From Lysinibacillus sp. FJAT-14745 (GTDB lineage Bacteria; Bacillota; Bacilli; Bacillales_A; Planococcaceae), in the NCBI RefSeq assembly GCF_001275675.1, contig NZ_LITM01000002.1:774073-838072 (forward strand): a DNA stretch of 64,000 bases. The letters run 5' to 3'. Position 1 is the stretch's first letter, and every line of letters starts with the position of its first letter. The position numbers and the translations under genes are program-made. Of this stretch, positions 17,153-25,076 are shown piece by piece. The notes beneath the pieces are model-generated. The model did no database searches, was not told the DNA's origin, and saw only the letters and a program-made list of their open reading frames with translations.

Positions 17153-17611
17153 TTATTTAATATCTGTGAAAAAATCTTCTTCAGAAAAGACACCAATATT
17201 ATTTCTTCTAAGCAATGCAGTTGTTACGCCTACGCCCACTAATTTTGTACCATTGAAATCCCCATTGTAGATCACTGCACTGCCACAAGATGGACTATAC
17301 TCTTTTAAAATAACCTTAGTCGCACCTAGTTCGAGTGCTTTCTGTAATGTTGCATATGCACCCTTAATATAAAGATCCGTGACATCACGGCCAGATTTTT
17401 CAACCACTCTCGCTTTTCCAGCAAGAACGTCTTCACCATCTCCCCCAACAATTTCAGCGGGCTCACGAGGTGTTGAAAAACCTCCCATTAGTTCAGGGCA
17501 TACAGTTACGGCCTTATTTTCTAACACAAGCTTTTGAATTCTTTCATCTAAACTATCTGTTCCGTTATAACGTACCTTTAATCCTGCTAAGCAAGAACTA
17601 ATTAAAATCAT
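17153..17611 (-). CDS. DUF523 protein, TudS-like [4Fe-4S] desulfidase
   Basis: A 152-residue DUF523 protein. Three conserved cysteines, in SSCLAG (residue 7), VCPELMGG (about 38) and YSPSCGS (about 108), are those known to hold a [4Fe-4S] cluster in thiouracil desulfidases of this family. The segment STPREPAEIVGG is another family hallmark. It would act in the cytoplasm, removing sulfur from thiolated bases or related compounds. It is monocistronic on the minus strand. Function follows from the family; the substrate in this organism is not known. Confidence 0.85.
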   Translation of the reverse strand: MILISSCLAGLKVRYNGTDSLDERIQKLVLENKAVTVCPELMGGFSTPREPAEIVGGDGEDVLAGKARVVEKSGRDVTDLYIKGAYATLQKALELGATKVILKEYSPSCGSAVIYNGDFNGTKLVGVGVTTALLRRNNIGVFSEEDFFTDIK

Positions 17612-17848
17612 ATGTGCACCTCATTTTTAAGCTATATCGTATAAGTATAACTTTAGCTTATTAAAAGAGTCTGTCAACCGCTTTTACAATGACATAATGT
17701 AATTCCTTGCTACTCTATTCTCTAATATTGATATTTTCAAACCTTTTTTATTATTAGTAGGACAACCATTTCACCAGGTTGTGCTACTATTTTATTATCT
17801 ATATTTTTTTATGAATTCATTTCATCATTTAAAAAGGAGGAACAAGAC

Positions 17849-18325
17849 TTGGTTGAATTTACAATTTGTTTTCTTAAAAAGGGTGACCAAATATTATTGC
17901 TAAATAGGGATTTTCCAGAGTGGATGGGGGCTTGGAATGGTGTAGGTGGCAAGATTGAGAAAGATGAAACTCCACTGGTGGGGGCATTACGAGAAATTAA
18001 GGAAGAAACGGGCATTGTACTGAAGGATATTACATACAAAGGAAAAATAACATGGACTGATGGAATGACTGACTTTGGCTGTATGTATGCTTTTATTGCT
18101 GAATTGCCAGAATCCTATCATTATGTGACACCGATAAAAGTTGCAGAGGGTATTTTAGATTGGAAAGATCTATCATGGATCTTCCATCCTAAAAATGTAG
18201 GAATAGCTGATTTAAAATATTACTTACCGAAAATGCTGGATGAAACAGTCAACTATGAATACATATTTACATATAAAGATAGTACATTGATTGATATAAC
18301 GAGTACCCCATTAGTTACTGTCTAA
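17849..18325 (+). CDS. Nudix hydrolase, MutT/8-oxo-dGTP diphosphatase type
   Basis: A 158-residue hydrolase with a complete Nudix box, starting GGKIEKDE and ending REIKEETGI (about residues 38-60), which provides the metal-binding glutamates. The short N-terminal strand and the W-N-G-V-G-G approach are typical of MutT-like nucleotide-cleaning enzymes. The start is TTG at 17849, with AAGGAGG eight bases upstream. It removes a diphosphate from an oxidised or damaged nucleotide; the exact nucleotide is not predictable. A shared terminator lies between it and the convergent gene at 18377. Confidence 0.9.
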   Translation: MVEFTICFLKKGDQILLLNRDFPEWMGAWNGVGGKIEKDETPLVGALREIKEETGIVLKDITYKGKITWTDGMTDFGCMYAFIAELPESYHYVTPIKVAEGILDWKDLSWIFHPKNVGIADLKYYLPKMLDETVNYEYIFTYKDSTLIDITSTPLVTV

Positions 18326-18336
18326 ATAGAACAAGA

Positions 18337-18369
18337 CCTCGTAAACGCGACAGTAGCGTCTACGAGGCT
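18337..18369. terminator. shared terminator between convergent genes
   Basis: CCTCGTA (18337-18343) pairs with TACGAGG (18361-18367), extended by a partly matched ACGC/GCGT. It serves the rightward Nudix gene and possibly the leftward neighbour. Confidence 0.7.
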
Positions 18370-18376
18370 TAGCTAA

Positions 18377-18955
18377 TTATTTTCTTGGTTGCGCAAATCG
18401 CATTCTGCACATCGACCAATTCAAGGTTGTATTTTGAATTTCATCATAGATGTTCCACAGGCTATCGACTACCCGTAATTCAACATTACGTTTAGACATT
18501 TCCTCAAATAAATTTTCTACTTCGAATTTAGCAATAGGATATTGTGTTGTTTCACTTGTATAATAACCCGCATTTTGATCCTGTAGTGTAAATTCGTGGA
18601 TGTCGAACTCATATAAGTAAAGTTTCGTATTTTTCATCGTCTCAAACCACTTGCTTTCAATTACGACAACATGTCCATATAATGCTGATGTTATATAGGT
18701 TCGTTTATCCCGTTCGGTTGTATTCTCACCAATATAGTAGCACACTCGTGGGCAATTCCTAGGTGTCAAAAAATTAGGCAAGCATGTATCGTTGATTGCC
18801 CATACTAGACCTTTTTCTGGATCTAAATCTAGTCGATCAGGTAATCGTGGGTGAAATACTGTAATATCACTTTCCTCACTGACATGATATATGCGCACAT
18901 GTTCCCACTCCTTATTTTCCAAATTGGAAGAATTAAATTCGTATATTGATTCCAA
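18377..18955 (-). CDS. DUF6886 family protein
   Basis: A 192-residue cytoplasmic protein. The N-terminal half carries the family pattern IYHVSEESDI, then FHPRLPDR, GLVWAIND and FLTPRNCPRV. The remainder is alpha/beta without a known catalytic motif. I recognise it as DUF6886, common in Bacillales, sometimes noted as ADP-ribosyltransferase-like in fold, but I cannot show active-site residues. No signal peptide is present. It is monocistronic and convergent with the Nudix gene. Confidence 0.7.
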   Translation of the reverse strand: MESIYEFNSSNLENKEWEHVRIYHVSEESDITVFHPRLPDRLDLDPEKGLVWAINDTCLPNFLTPRNCPRVCYYIGENTTERDKRTYITSALYGHVVVIESKWFETMKNTKLYLYEFDIHEFTLQDQNAGYYTSETTQYPIAKFEVENLFEEMSKRNVELRVVDSLWNIYDEIQNTTLNWSMCRMRFAQPRK

Positions 18956-19085
18956 AGTTTAATCGCCTTGTTACTTACGTTACGTTTTTTGTGCACACTC
19001 ATATTTTTTCATTAACGAAAAAAGATAGAGACTTATATTATTTATATCATGTAAATAGAAGCTCGCCATCTTTTTGTAAAAATAC

Positions 19086-19119
19086 AAGCCAGAAATCCCT
19101 AAGCGGACTTCTGGCTTTT
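19086..19119. terminator. terminator downstream of the MFS transporter
   Basis: AAGCCAGAA (19086-19094) pairs with TTCTGGCTT (19109-19117). Located just past the 3' end of the leftward transporter gene. It has T residues on both flanks but a stronger tail on the plus strand. Confidence 0.6.
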
Positions 19120-19124
19120 CTAAT

Positions 19125-20330
19125 TTAAGAACTGGATTGCGTTTTGATAGGTAATGCATTGTCTAGAGTGTCCTGTCGTTTAACAGTGATCCATCTTCCG
19201 CATAACATGACAATCAATGCAAAAAATACGATGACTCCTGCAAATACAAGCGCTGCCTTATAGCTACTATAAATCGCCACAAGCTGACCCGCGATAATTG
19301 GACCGATAATTTGTCCAAATGCATAAAAAGTTGTTAACAATGATACGACCGGGCCGCTTTGTGTTGGAAATAGCTGACGTGCATAGGACGTCGTTAACGT
19401 CACAATGCCTACAAATGTCAAGCCGAATAAAAATGACGATAATAATACGCTCCAAACTGTTTGTGAAAATACTGGTAATAAGATGCCTATTACTTGCAAT
19501 ACATACGCGACAAACAAAATTTTGATAGCAGAGAATTTTTCTAATAATACAGTCCAAACAGGTGCTGACGGGATAGCCGCTACTCCAACAATGACCCAGC
19601 TATACGAAGAGTAAGCTTGTAGCGAAGGAATATTATGAATGATATCCACTAAAAAAGTACCAGTAATAATATAGCCTAACCCTTCAAAACCATATGCGAC
19701 AATTAGCCATGGCATAAAGCCCTTTGTCATTTTGGCATCAGAGGATTTCGCGGTTTTCACAGTATCTTGTACATGCAAACCTCTCCAAAGAATAAATGTT
19801 ATCACTAAAAAAACAGCAGATAAAATCCCTAAGCCTATCCATGTACCTTGCCAAGCAAAACGTGCTTCAATAGCAGGAACTAATAAACCTGAAATAGCAA
19901 TCCCTAATCCGATACCACCAAATAAATAGCCTGACCATCGTGTAAGTGAATGCTTTGCTAAATAATCCATAATAATACTACATGTTAATACAAAAATAAG
20001 TCCCCCTGTAATGCCAGCAATCAAACGAAGCACAAGCCACACACTATATATTTCAATGATTCCCATAAGAACAACAGAAAGGACATTCAAAACAACACTT
20101 AACAATAAAAAGTTCTTCTTTTGGCGATTGATAAATCCTGCCCACAAAGCGCCAATGAAATAACCAATATAATTACTTGATGCTAAAAATCCAGCAACTT
20201 CAAACGAAAACCCGACATCATGACGCATAAATGGCAAAATTGGTGTGAATGCAAAGCGGCTAATCCCCATAGCTACTACAAGTAAAAGCACCCCACCAAA
20301 TAAAATTCCGATGTGCTGTCGATTCATCAT
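19125..20330 (-). CDS. YbfB/YjiJ family MFS transporter
   Basis: A 401-residue major-facilitator protein with twelve predicted helices. The N-terminal helix GISRFAFTPILPFM is the hallmark of the YbfB/YjiJ group. The MFS motif between helices 2 and 3 appears as GALWAGFINRQKK. It is transcribed divergently from a LysR regulator with a 116-bp gap, the usual arrangement for a LysR-controlled exporter. An AT-rich inverted repeat (ATATA-N3-TATAT, 20396-20408) in the gap could be a LysR site. The substrate is unknown. Confidence 0.88.
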   Translation of the reverse strand: MMNRQHIGILFGGVLLLVVAMGISRFAFTPILPFMRHDVGFSFEVAGFLASSNYIGYFIGALWAGFINRQKKNFLLLSVVLNVLSVVLMGIIEIYSVWLVLRLIAGITGGLIFVLTCSIIMDYLAKHSLTRWSGYLFGGIGLGIAISGLLVPAIEARFAWQGTWIGLGILSAVFLVITFILWRGLHVQDTVKTAKSSDAKMTKGFMPWLIVAYGFEGLGYIITGTFLVDIIHNIPSLQAYSSYSWVIVGVAAIPSAPVWTVLLEKFSAIKILFVAYVLQVIGILLPVFSQTVWSVLLSSFLFGLTFVGIVTLTTSYARQLFPTQSGPVVSLLTTFYAFGQIIGPIIAGQLVAIYSSYKAALVFAGVIVFFALIVMLCGRWITVKRQDTLDNALPIKTQSSS

Positions 20331-20446
20331 GTCCCCACCCCCCTAAAAACTTTTTGTAATTAAAAGGATACAGAGTGAAAATTAATAAATCTAATATATA
20401 ATTTATATAAAAGGATAAAAAATTTTTATAAGAGGTGGGATACATA

Positions 20447-21337
20447 ATGAATTTACATGCTCTTAGATTATTTACAAAAGTAGCTGAGCTCAAAAGTGTT
20501 TCTAAAGCAGCACAAACTCTAATGATTAGTCAACCTGCCGTTACCATTCAAATTAGAAATTTAGAAAGGGAACTAGACTTAACTCTTTTAGAATCAAAAG
20601 GTCGAGGAATTACATTAACACAAAATGGAGAATTTTTATTTAAACAGGCTCAGCGATTATTTGATTTAGAATTGGATATTGAAAACAAACTAGAGCAATT
20701 AAAAAACACAGGTAATGAAGAATTACAAATTGCTTCTACCCATGTTCCATCGCATTTTTTATTACCAAAATGGCTCGCAAAGTATAAGCATGCCTATCCG
20801 ACAACTAATATCCACATAAAATCGGCTAATTCACAGCAAGTTATTGAAGAATTACTTCACTATAAGGCTGATATGGCTTTTATCGTAAAAGAGGACGGTC
20901 ATCATCCAGATATTAGTTATCAATTTCTCATGAATCTCGATTATTGGTTTATCGTCCCATATGGACATCCACTGGCAGACCAGGAAGTGACATTAGCGGA
21001 ATTAATGCAGCAACCATTTGTTTCACGGGAAGATGGTAGCTCTACGAAAGAATATTTAAACGCTTTATGTAAGGTTCATAAAATTCCACCGCCAAGAGTA
21101 GGGCTACAACTGGACGGTATCAACGAATCCATTCACGCCATTGCAGCTGGGTATGGTACGATGCTAGCTCCATCTATAGCAGCTTCTAGCTTTATTCAAC
21201 GGCAGCAAATAGCGCGAGTTTTTACAAAAGACATCGATGTTCAACGTCCTATCTATCTTTGCACACGAAAAAATGAACAAAATACCTCTTCAACCTTTAA
21301 TACATTTATTAACATCATTAATGATTCAATTTCATAA
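20447..21337 (+). CDS. LysR family transcriptional regulator
   Basis: A 297-residue regulator. The winged helix-turn-helix covers residues 1-60 (LRLFTKVAE, then SVSKAAQTLMISQPAVTIQIRN). The effector domain of periplasmic-binding-protein fold begins near 90. The start is the ATG at 20447, eight bases after AGAGGTGGG; a longer GTG start lies inside that ribosome site. It is divergent from the YbfB-type transporter, which it likely controls together with itself. The effector is not known. Confidence 0.93.
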   Translation: MNLHALRLFTKVAELKSVSKAAQTLMISQPAVTIQIRNLERELDLTLLESKGRGITLTQNGEFLFKQAQRLFDLELDIENKLEQLKNTGNEELQIASTHVPSHFLLPKWLAKYKHAYPTTNIHIKSANSQQVIEELLHYKADMAFIVKEDGHHPDISYQFLMNLDYWFIVPYGHPLADQEVTLAELMQQPFVSREDGSSTKEYLNALCKVHKIPPPRVGLQLDGINESIHAIAAGYGTMLAPSIAASSFIQRQQIARVFTKDIDVQRPIYLCTRKNEQNTSSTFNTFINIINDSIS

Positions 21338-21358
21338 CAGTCTTTTTTCAAAAGTTTG

Positions 21359-21403
21359 AACTACACAAAATTTGAGCAATAAAGAATTGATGTGTAGTTT
21401 TTT
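21359..21403 (+). terminator. terminator of the LysR gene
   Basis: AACTACACA (21359-21367) pairs with TGTGTAGTT (21391-21399), followed by six T residues (21398-21403). Confidence 0.8.
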
Positions 21404-21450
21404 CATTTTCAAAAAATTGTACTATATCTCACAATCTCATCAACATGGGA

Positions 21451-21677
21451 TTGATATTCACTCCGGTCGGACGCTTTCCTGAGGGCGTCCGATGAGCCAC
21501 TTCTACGCTGCAGGGTCTCGGGCCAACAGATGTCTTTTGCGCGAAAGCGTAGTGCTAACGAAGCGTCAGCAGCACCGATGTTGGTCACGAAGGCGTTATC
21601 ACAGGATGTGATGGTTTTAGCCTTCGTTCCCCTACCGCTAATCCCCAAGGAGTCGCCTAATTTCCACCCCAATCAAC
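21451..21677 (-). repeat. dispersed repeat family S, copy 1
   Basis: Read on the minus strand it begins GTTGATTGGGGTGG and continues through GCGACTCCTTGGGGATTAGC. It ends with GGCTCATCGGACGCCC and CCGGAGTG. The same blocks, in order, make up copies 2 (35106-35235) and 3 (38851-39161). This copy has an extra internal stretch (about 21528-21635) holding the module GCGAAAGCG...GAAGCGTCAGC and the hairpin cassette at 21587-21627. The outside flank CGTATGCCATGTA is also shared with copy 2. No protein is encoded; the short ORFs here are chance. Confidence 0.88.
21587..21627. repeat. hairpin cassette nested in repeat S copy 1
   Basis: The outer stem ACGAAGGC (21587-21594) pairs with GCCTTCGT (21620-21627). 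The inner stem ATCACA pairs with TGTGAT around GGA, with GTT before and GGTTTTA after. This is the best-formed copy of the cassette. Confidence 0.8.
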
Positions 21678-21880
21678 TACATGGCATACGTTTACAAATG
21701 TCATCCTAACTTTTAGCAATGATTCATCTTAATGACTGTAAAAGCTGTAAATAAATAGTGAATCCCGTTTAAAAAGTTCGCGTCAATTCCATTAATATTC
21801 GTTTTCTTATAGACTAAACGGTTTCAATGACCTATAATAATCCATAAATTCATCAATACACGAACATTAAGGTGGTTTTT

Positions 21881-23248
21881 ATGACTGAATATACGTTAAT
21901 TTTCAAAGGGACAGCTTTTTCAAGTAAGTCTCCTACTGAAGTACAAATTTTAAAGGATTATTTATTCTTCATTAATGCAGACGGGATGATTGCGAAAACA
22001 GTAGCTCCTGAGCATCCAGATTATCAAAATCTGCTAACTACATATCAGCATCAAGAAAGTTTTCATCAATTAACTGACGGTCAATATTTCTTACCTGGCT
22101 TTGTCGATTTGCATATACATGCACCGCAATGGGCACAAGCTGGAACTGCATTAGATATTCCACTTTATGACTGGCTGAACACATACACTTTCCCTATCGA
22201 ATCGAAATTCTCCGATTTAGAGTTTGCACAAGAGGTCTATGAAGATTTAGTAAGTACTCTTCTTGCCAATGGAACGACTACATCACTCTATTTTGCAACT
22301 GTCCATAAAGAAGCGAGCCTGCTATTAGCGACAATTTGTGCCGAAAAAGGGCAACGTGGTCTAGTTGGGAAAGTGGTGATGGATGATCCTGAACAAAATC
22401 CAGACTATTATCGAGATGCAAATACTCAGACTGCACTAAAAGATACAGAAGAATTTATTTTAGCTGTGAAGGAATTAGCCAAATCAACGAAACAAGGTGT
22501 TTATCCAGTTGTAACACCACGCTTTATTCCAAGCTGTACAGATGATGCTCTAAAAGGTTTGGGAGAATTAGCAGCTAAATACGATACACATATCCAGTCA
22601 CATTGTAGTGAAAGTGATTGGGAGCATGGTTACGTAAAGGAACATTTTAAGAAAAATGATGCCTTTGCCTTACATGACTTTGGTCTCTTAGGCGATAAAT
22701 CTGTGATGGCACATTGTAATTTCTTAAATGATGATGATGCACAATTATTTGCTGAAACAGGCACAGCGATTGGTCATTGCCCAATTTCTAATGCTTATTT
22801 TGCAAATAGTGTCATTCCAATTGCCCGCTTCCATGCAAAAGGCGTTGATATCGGACTAGGGTCAGATATTTCTGGCGGCTTCTCACCTAGCCTATTCGAT
22901 AATGCTAGACAAGCAGTCATGTCGTCTAGAATGCTAGAAGACGGTGTCGATACATCTCTTTCTGCTGAAAAACGTGGTGTCCCAAATTCACGTATTACGA
23001 TTAATGAAGCATTTTATTTAGCAACAGCAGGTGGCGGAGAAAGCTTAAGCCTACCCATTGGTCGATTACAAGAAAACTACATATGGGATGTACAAATCAT
23101 CGATACTAACATCCCTTCTGCAAAACTTCCTATATTTGATAACAAGGAAGATTTACAGGACATCTTCCAAAAAATTATGTATCTTGTGCGCCCTGAAAAT
23201 ATCCGTGAAGTTTGGGTACAAGGAAATAAGGTTCACGTTAGAGCATAA
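21881..23248 (+). CDS. guaD: guanine deaminase (amidohydrolase family)
   Basis: A 455-residue zinc amidohydrolase that converts guanine to xanthine and ammonia. The metal-binding HIHAPQWAQAG follows the strand FLPGFVDL near 77. QSHCSESDWEH near 240, a His in MAHCNFL near 275 and the late Asp in GLGSDISGG near 325 complete the site, as in the human and E. coli GuaD type rather than the small B. subtilis enzyme. The ATG at 21881 follows AAGGTGG at five bases. The next gene is a purine-type permease, so the pair imports and degrades a purine. I see no purine riboswitch in the 200 bp upstream. Confidence 0.93.
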   Translation: MTEYTLIFKGTAFSSKSPTEVQILKDYLFFINADGMIAKTVAPEHPDYQNLLTTYQHQESFHQLTDGQYFLPGFVDLHIHAPQWAQAGTALDIPLYDWLNTYTFPIESKFSDLEFAQEVYEDLVSTLLANGTTTSLYFATVHKEASLLLATICAEKGQRGLVGKVVMDDPEQNPDYYRDANTQTALKDTEEFILAVKELAKSTKQGVYPVVTPRFIPSCTDDALKGLGELAAKYDTHIQSHCSESDWEHGYVKEHFKKNDAFALHDFGLLGDKSVMAHCNFLNDDDAQLFAETGTAIGHCPISNAYFANSVIPIARFHAKGVDIGLGSDISGGFSPSLFDNARQAVMSSRMLEDGVDTSLSAEKRGVPNSRITINEAFYLATAGGGESLSLPIGRLQENYIWDVQIIDTNIPSAKLPIFDNKEDLQDIFQKIMYLVRPENIREVWVQGNKVHVRA

Positions 23249-23294
23249 ATAGTCTCTTGCATAAAAAAATTACAATTTTGAGGTGTACTTCTTA

Positions 23295-24647
23295 GTGGAA
23301 ACGCAACATAACAAATTAGCTAACGATAAAATGAAAACTCAGCAATTAACAGTTTTACCAGATGAAAAGGTGTCATTCGGTCAATCAGCCCTACTTGGAT
23401 TACAGCACGTTATGGCAATGGACGTCTATGTAGTGCCTTTTTTAATTGCCATGTTAATCGGTTTACAATCAGGTCAATCAAGCGCATTGATTCAATCGAC
23501 ATTTATTGCAGCAGGGATTGCAACGATTATCCAAACTCATTTTTGTATGAAGCTACCGATAGCCCAAGGTCCTTCATATGTTCCTCTTGGCGCCATTGTA
23601 GGTATTTATGCTACAAGTGGTGGTGGAGATCTTGGCTGGAGCACTGTGCTAGGAGCAAGCTTAATCGGCGCCCTCTTAGTTATTATTTTAGGTTATACAG
23701 GTATATTCAATAAAATCGTCAAGACTTTCATTCCTCCACTTGTCGGAGGGACAATTATATTTGTAGTCGGTCTTTCATTAATGCCTGTAGGTTTAAGTAA
23801 TAACATTTTTAACGCAGCAGGTGCATCTATTAACCAAAACATCTATTTAGCTCTAATTTCAGCTACGGTTCTTATCGTTTGCGTTATGCTAGGTGCAGTC
23901 TTTCATAAAAAAGGTCGCGTATTTCGTATCACTTCAGTAATCATTGCTTTAATCGCAGGTAGTATTGCCGCGAATATTATGGGTGTCTTAGATTTATCAG
24001 CAGTATCTCAAGCAAAATGGTTTAGTATGCCTCAAATTCCATTTGCAGATTTCGGCTTTACGTTCAATTTTTCAGCCATCATTACAATGGTTATTATTTA
24101 TATCGTCTTAATGGCAGAAACTACAGGTACGTGGTTTGCAGTTAGTAACGTCATCGATAGACCGTTAACTGATAAACAAATTAATCGAGGCGTTATCGGT
24201 GAAGGAATTGGCTGTTTCGTTGCTTCTTTACTAGGGTCAACTCCTGTTACTGGCTATTCAACAAATGCAGGTGTGATATCGATCACAGGTATCGCAAGTC
24301 GCCGTGTTTTTATTGCTGCAGGTTTTTGGTTTATTTTATTCGGCTTCTCCGGTAAATTAGCAGCTCTAATTTCTGCTATTCCTTCAGCAGTTATCGGCGG
24401 AGTATTCGTTATCGTTTGTGGCATTATTGCGATTAGTGGTTTACAAGTAATGAAAAATGAAAACATTGGTGAAAAGGAAATGTATGTAATCGCTGTACCG
24501 GTGATTTTAACATTAGCCCTAACATTACTTCCTAAAGATTTCTTATACTCATTACCAACAACCGTTCAATACTTATTCGGCTCTCCAATAGCAACAGCTG
24601 CTATAGTAGCTATATTGTTGAATAAATTATTACCTAGTGTGAAATAG
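23295..24647 (+). CDS. NCS2 family xanthine/uric acid-type permease
   Basis: A 450-residue permease of the nucleobase-cation symporter 2 family, with about 12-14 helices. Family features include GLQHVMAMDVY near residue 25, the helix-3 segment QGPSYVPLGA, and the helix-10 region GSTPVTGYSTNAGVISITG. The QH motif is typical of the xanthine/urate branch. GTG at 23295 is chosen because GAGGTG lies nine bases upstream and overlaps the other candidate. It follows guanine deaminase by 46 bp, probably in one transcript, so its substrate is likely a purine base. A terminator follows. Confidence 0.92.
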   Translation: METQHNKLANDKMKTQQLTVLPDEKVSFGQSALLGLQHVMAMDVYVVPFLIAMLIGLQSGQSSALIQSTFIAAGIATIIQTHFCMKLPIAQGPSYVPLGAIVGIYATSGGGDLGWSTVLGASLIGALLVIILGYTGIFNKIVKTFIPPLVGGTIIFVVGLSLMPVGLSNNIFNAAGASINQNIYLALISATVLIVCVMLGAVFHKKGRVFRITSVIIALIAGSIAANIMGVLDLSAVSQAKWFSMPQIPFADFGFTFNFSAIITMVIIYIVLMAETTGTWFAVSNVIDRPLTDKQINRGVIGEGIGCFVASLLGSTPVTGYSTNAGVISITGIASRRVFIAAGFWFILFGFSGKLAALISAIPSAVIGGVFVIVCGIIAISGLQVMKNENIGEKEMYVIAVPVILTLALTLLPKDFLYSLPTTVQYLFGSPIATAAIVAILLNKLLPSVK

Positions 24648-24657
24648 CTTTAACTCA

Positions 24658-24699
24658 TGCACAACTCTCCTATTTTTATAAGAAGAGTTGTGCATTTTC
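24658..24699 (+). terminator. terminator after the purine permease
   Basis: TGCACAACTCT (24658-24668) pairs perfectly with AGAGTTGTGCA (24684-24694), then TTTT. The rest of the gap to 25076 is AT-rich and shows no gene. Confidence 0.85.
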
Positions 24700-25076
24700 T
24701 TAATTAAATTATTCCCTGAAACTTCTGTCTTATTTTCTTTTGTTTTGTTATACAATAGCAAAAAAGTAGGGATTATAATTATATATAACGTTATTGTAAT
24801 TAGTAAGAGATCAACTGGATTAGTAGCGGGCAATAATTTAGCAAAACAAAGAAATAGGTAAAAAACCTTTGTCCCAATGAAGTTCCTAACCTTGTCCATG
24901 CGTGGGTCCTTTTCAGTGGATTTAACTGACTTTATCTACTATATATCAAAAATAAATCATCGAACATTTCTAGTATTTTTAATACTGAGGTTTTTAATGC
25001 AATACTACTGATATTTTTTTAAGCGTAGTACATGAAAAGTTACTAAAAATTAAAAATGGAAGTTGTGGTGGTTAAA

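Noticed and set aside
21700..21880. Purine riboswitch before the guanine deaminase gene
   Set aside because: The conserved loop and junction bases of the purine aptamer are not found.
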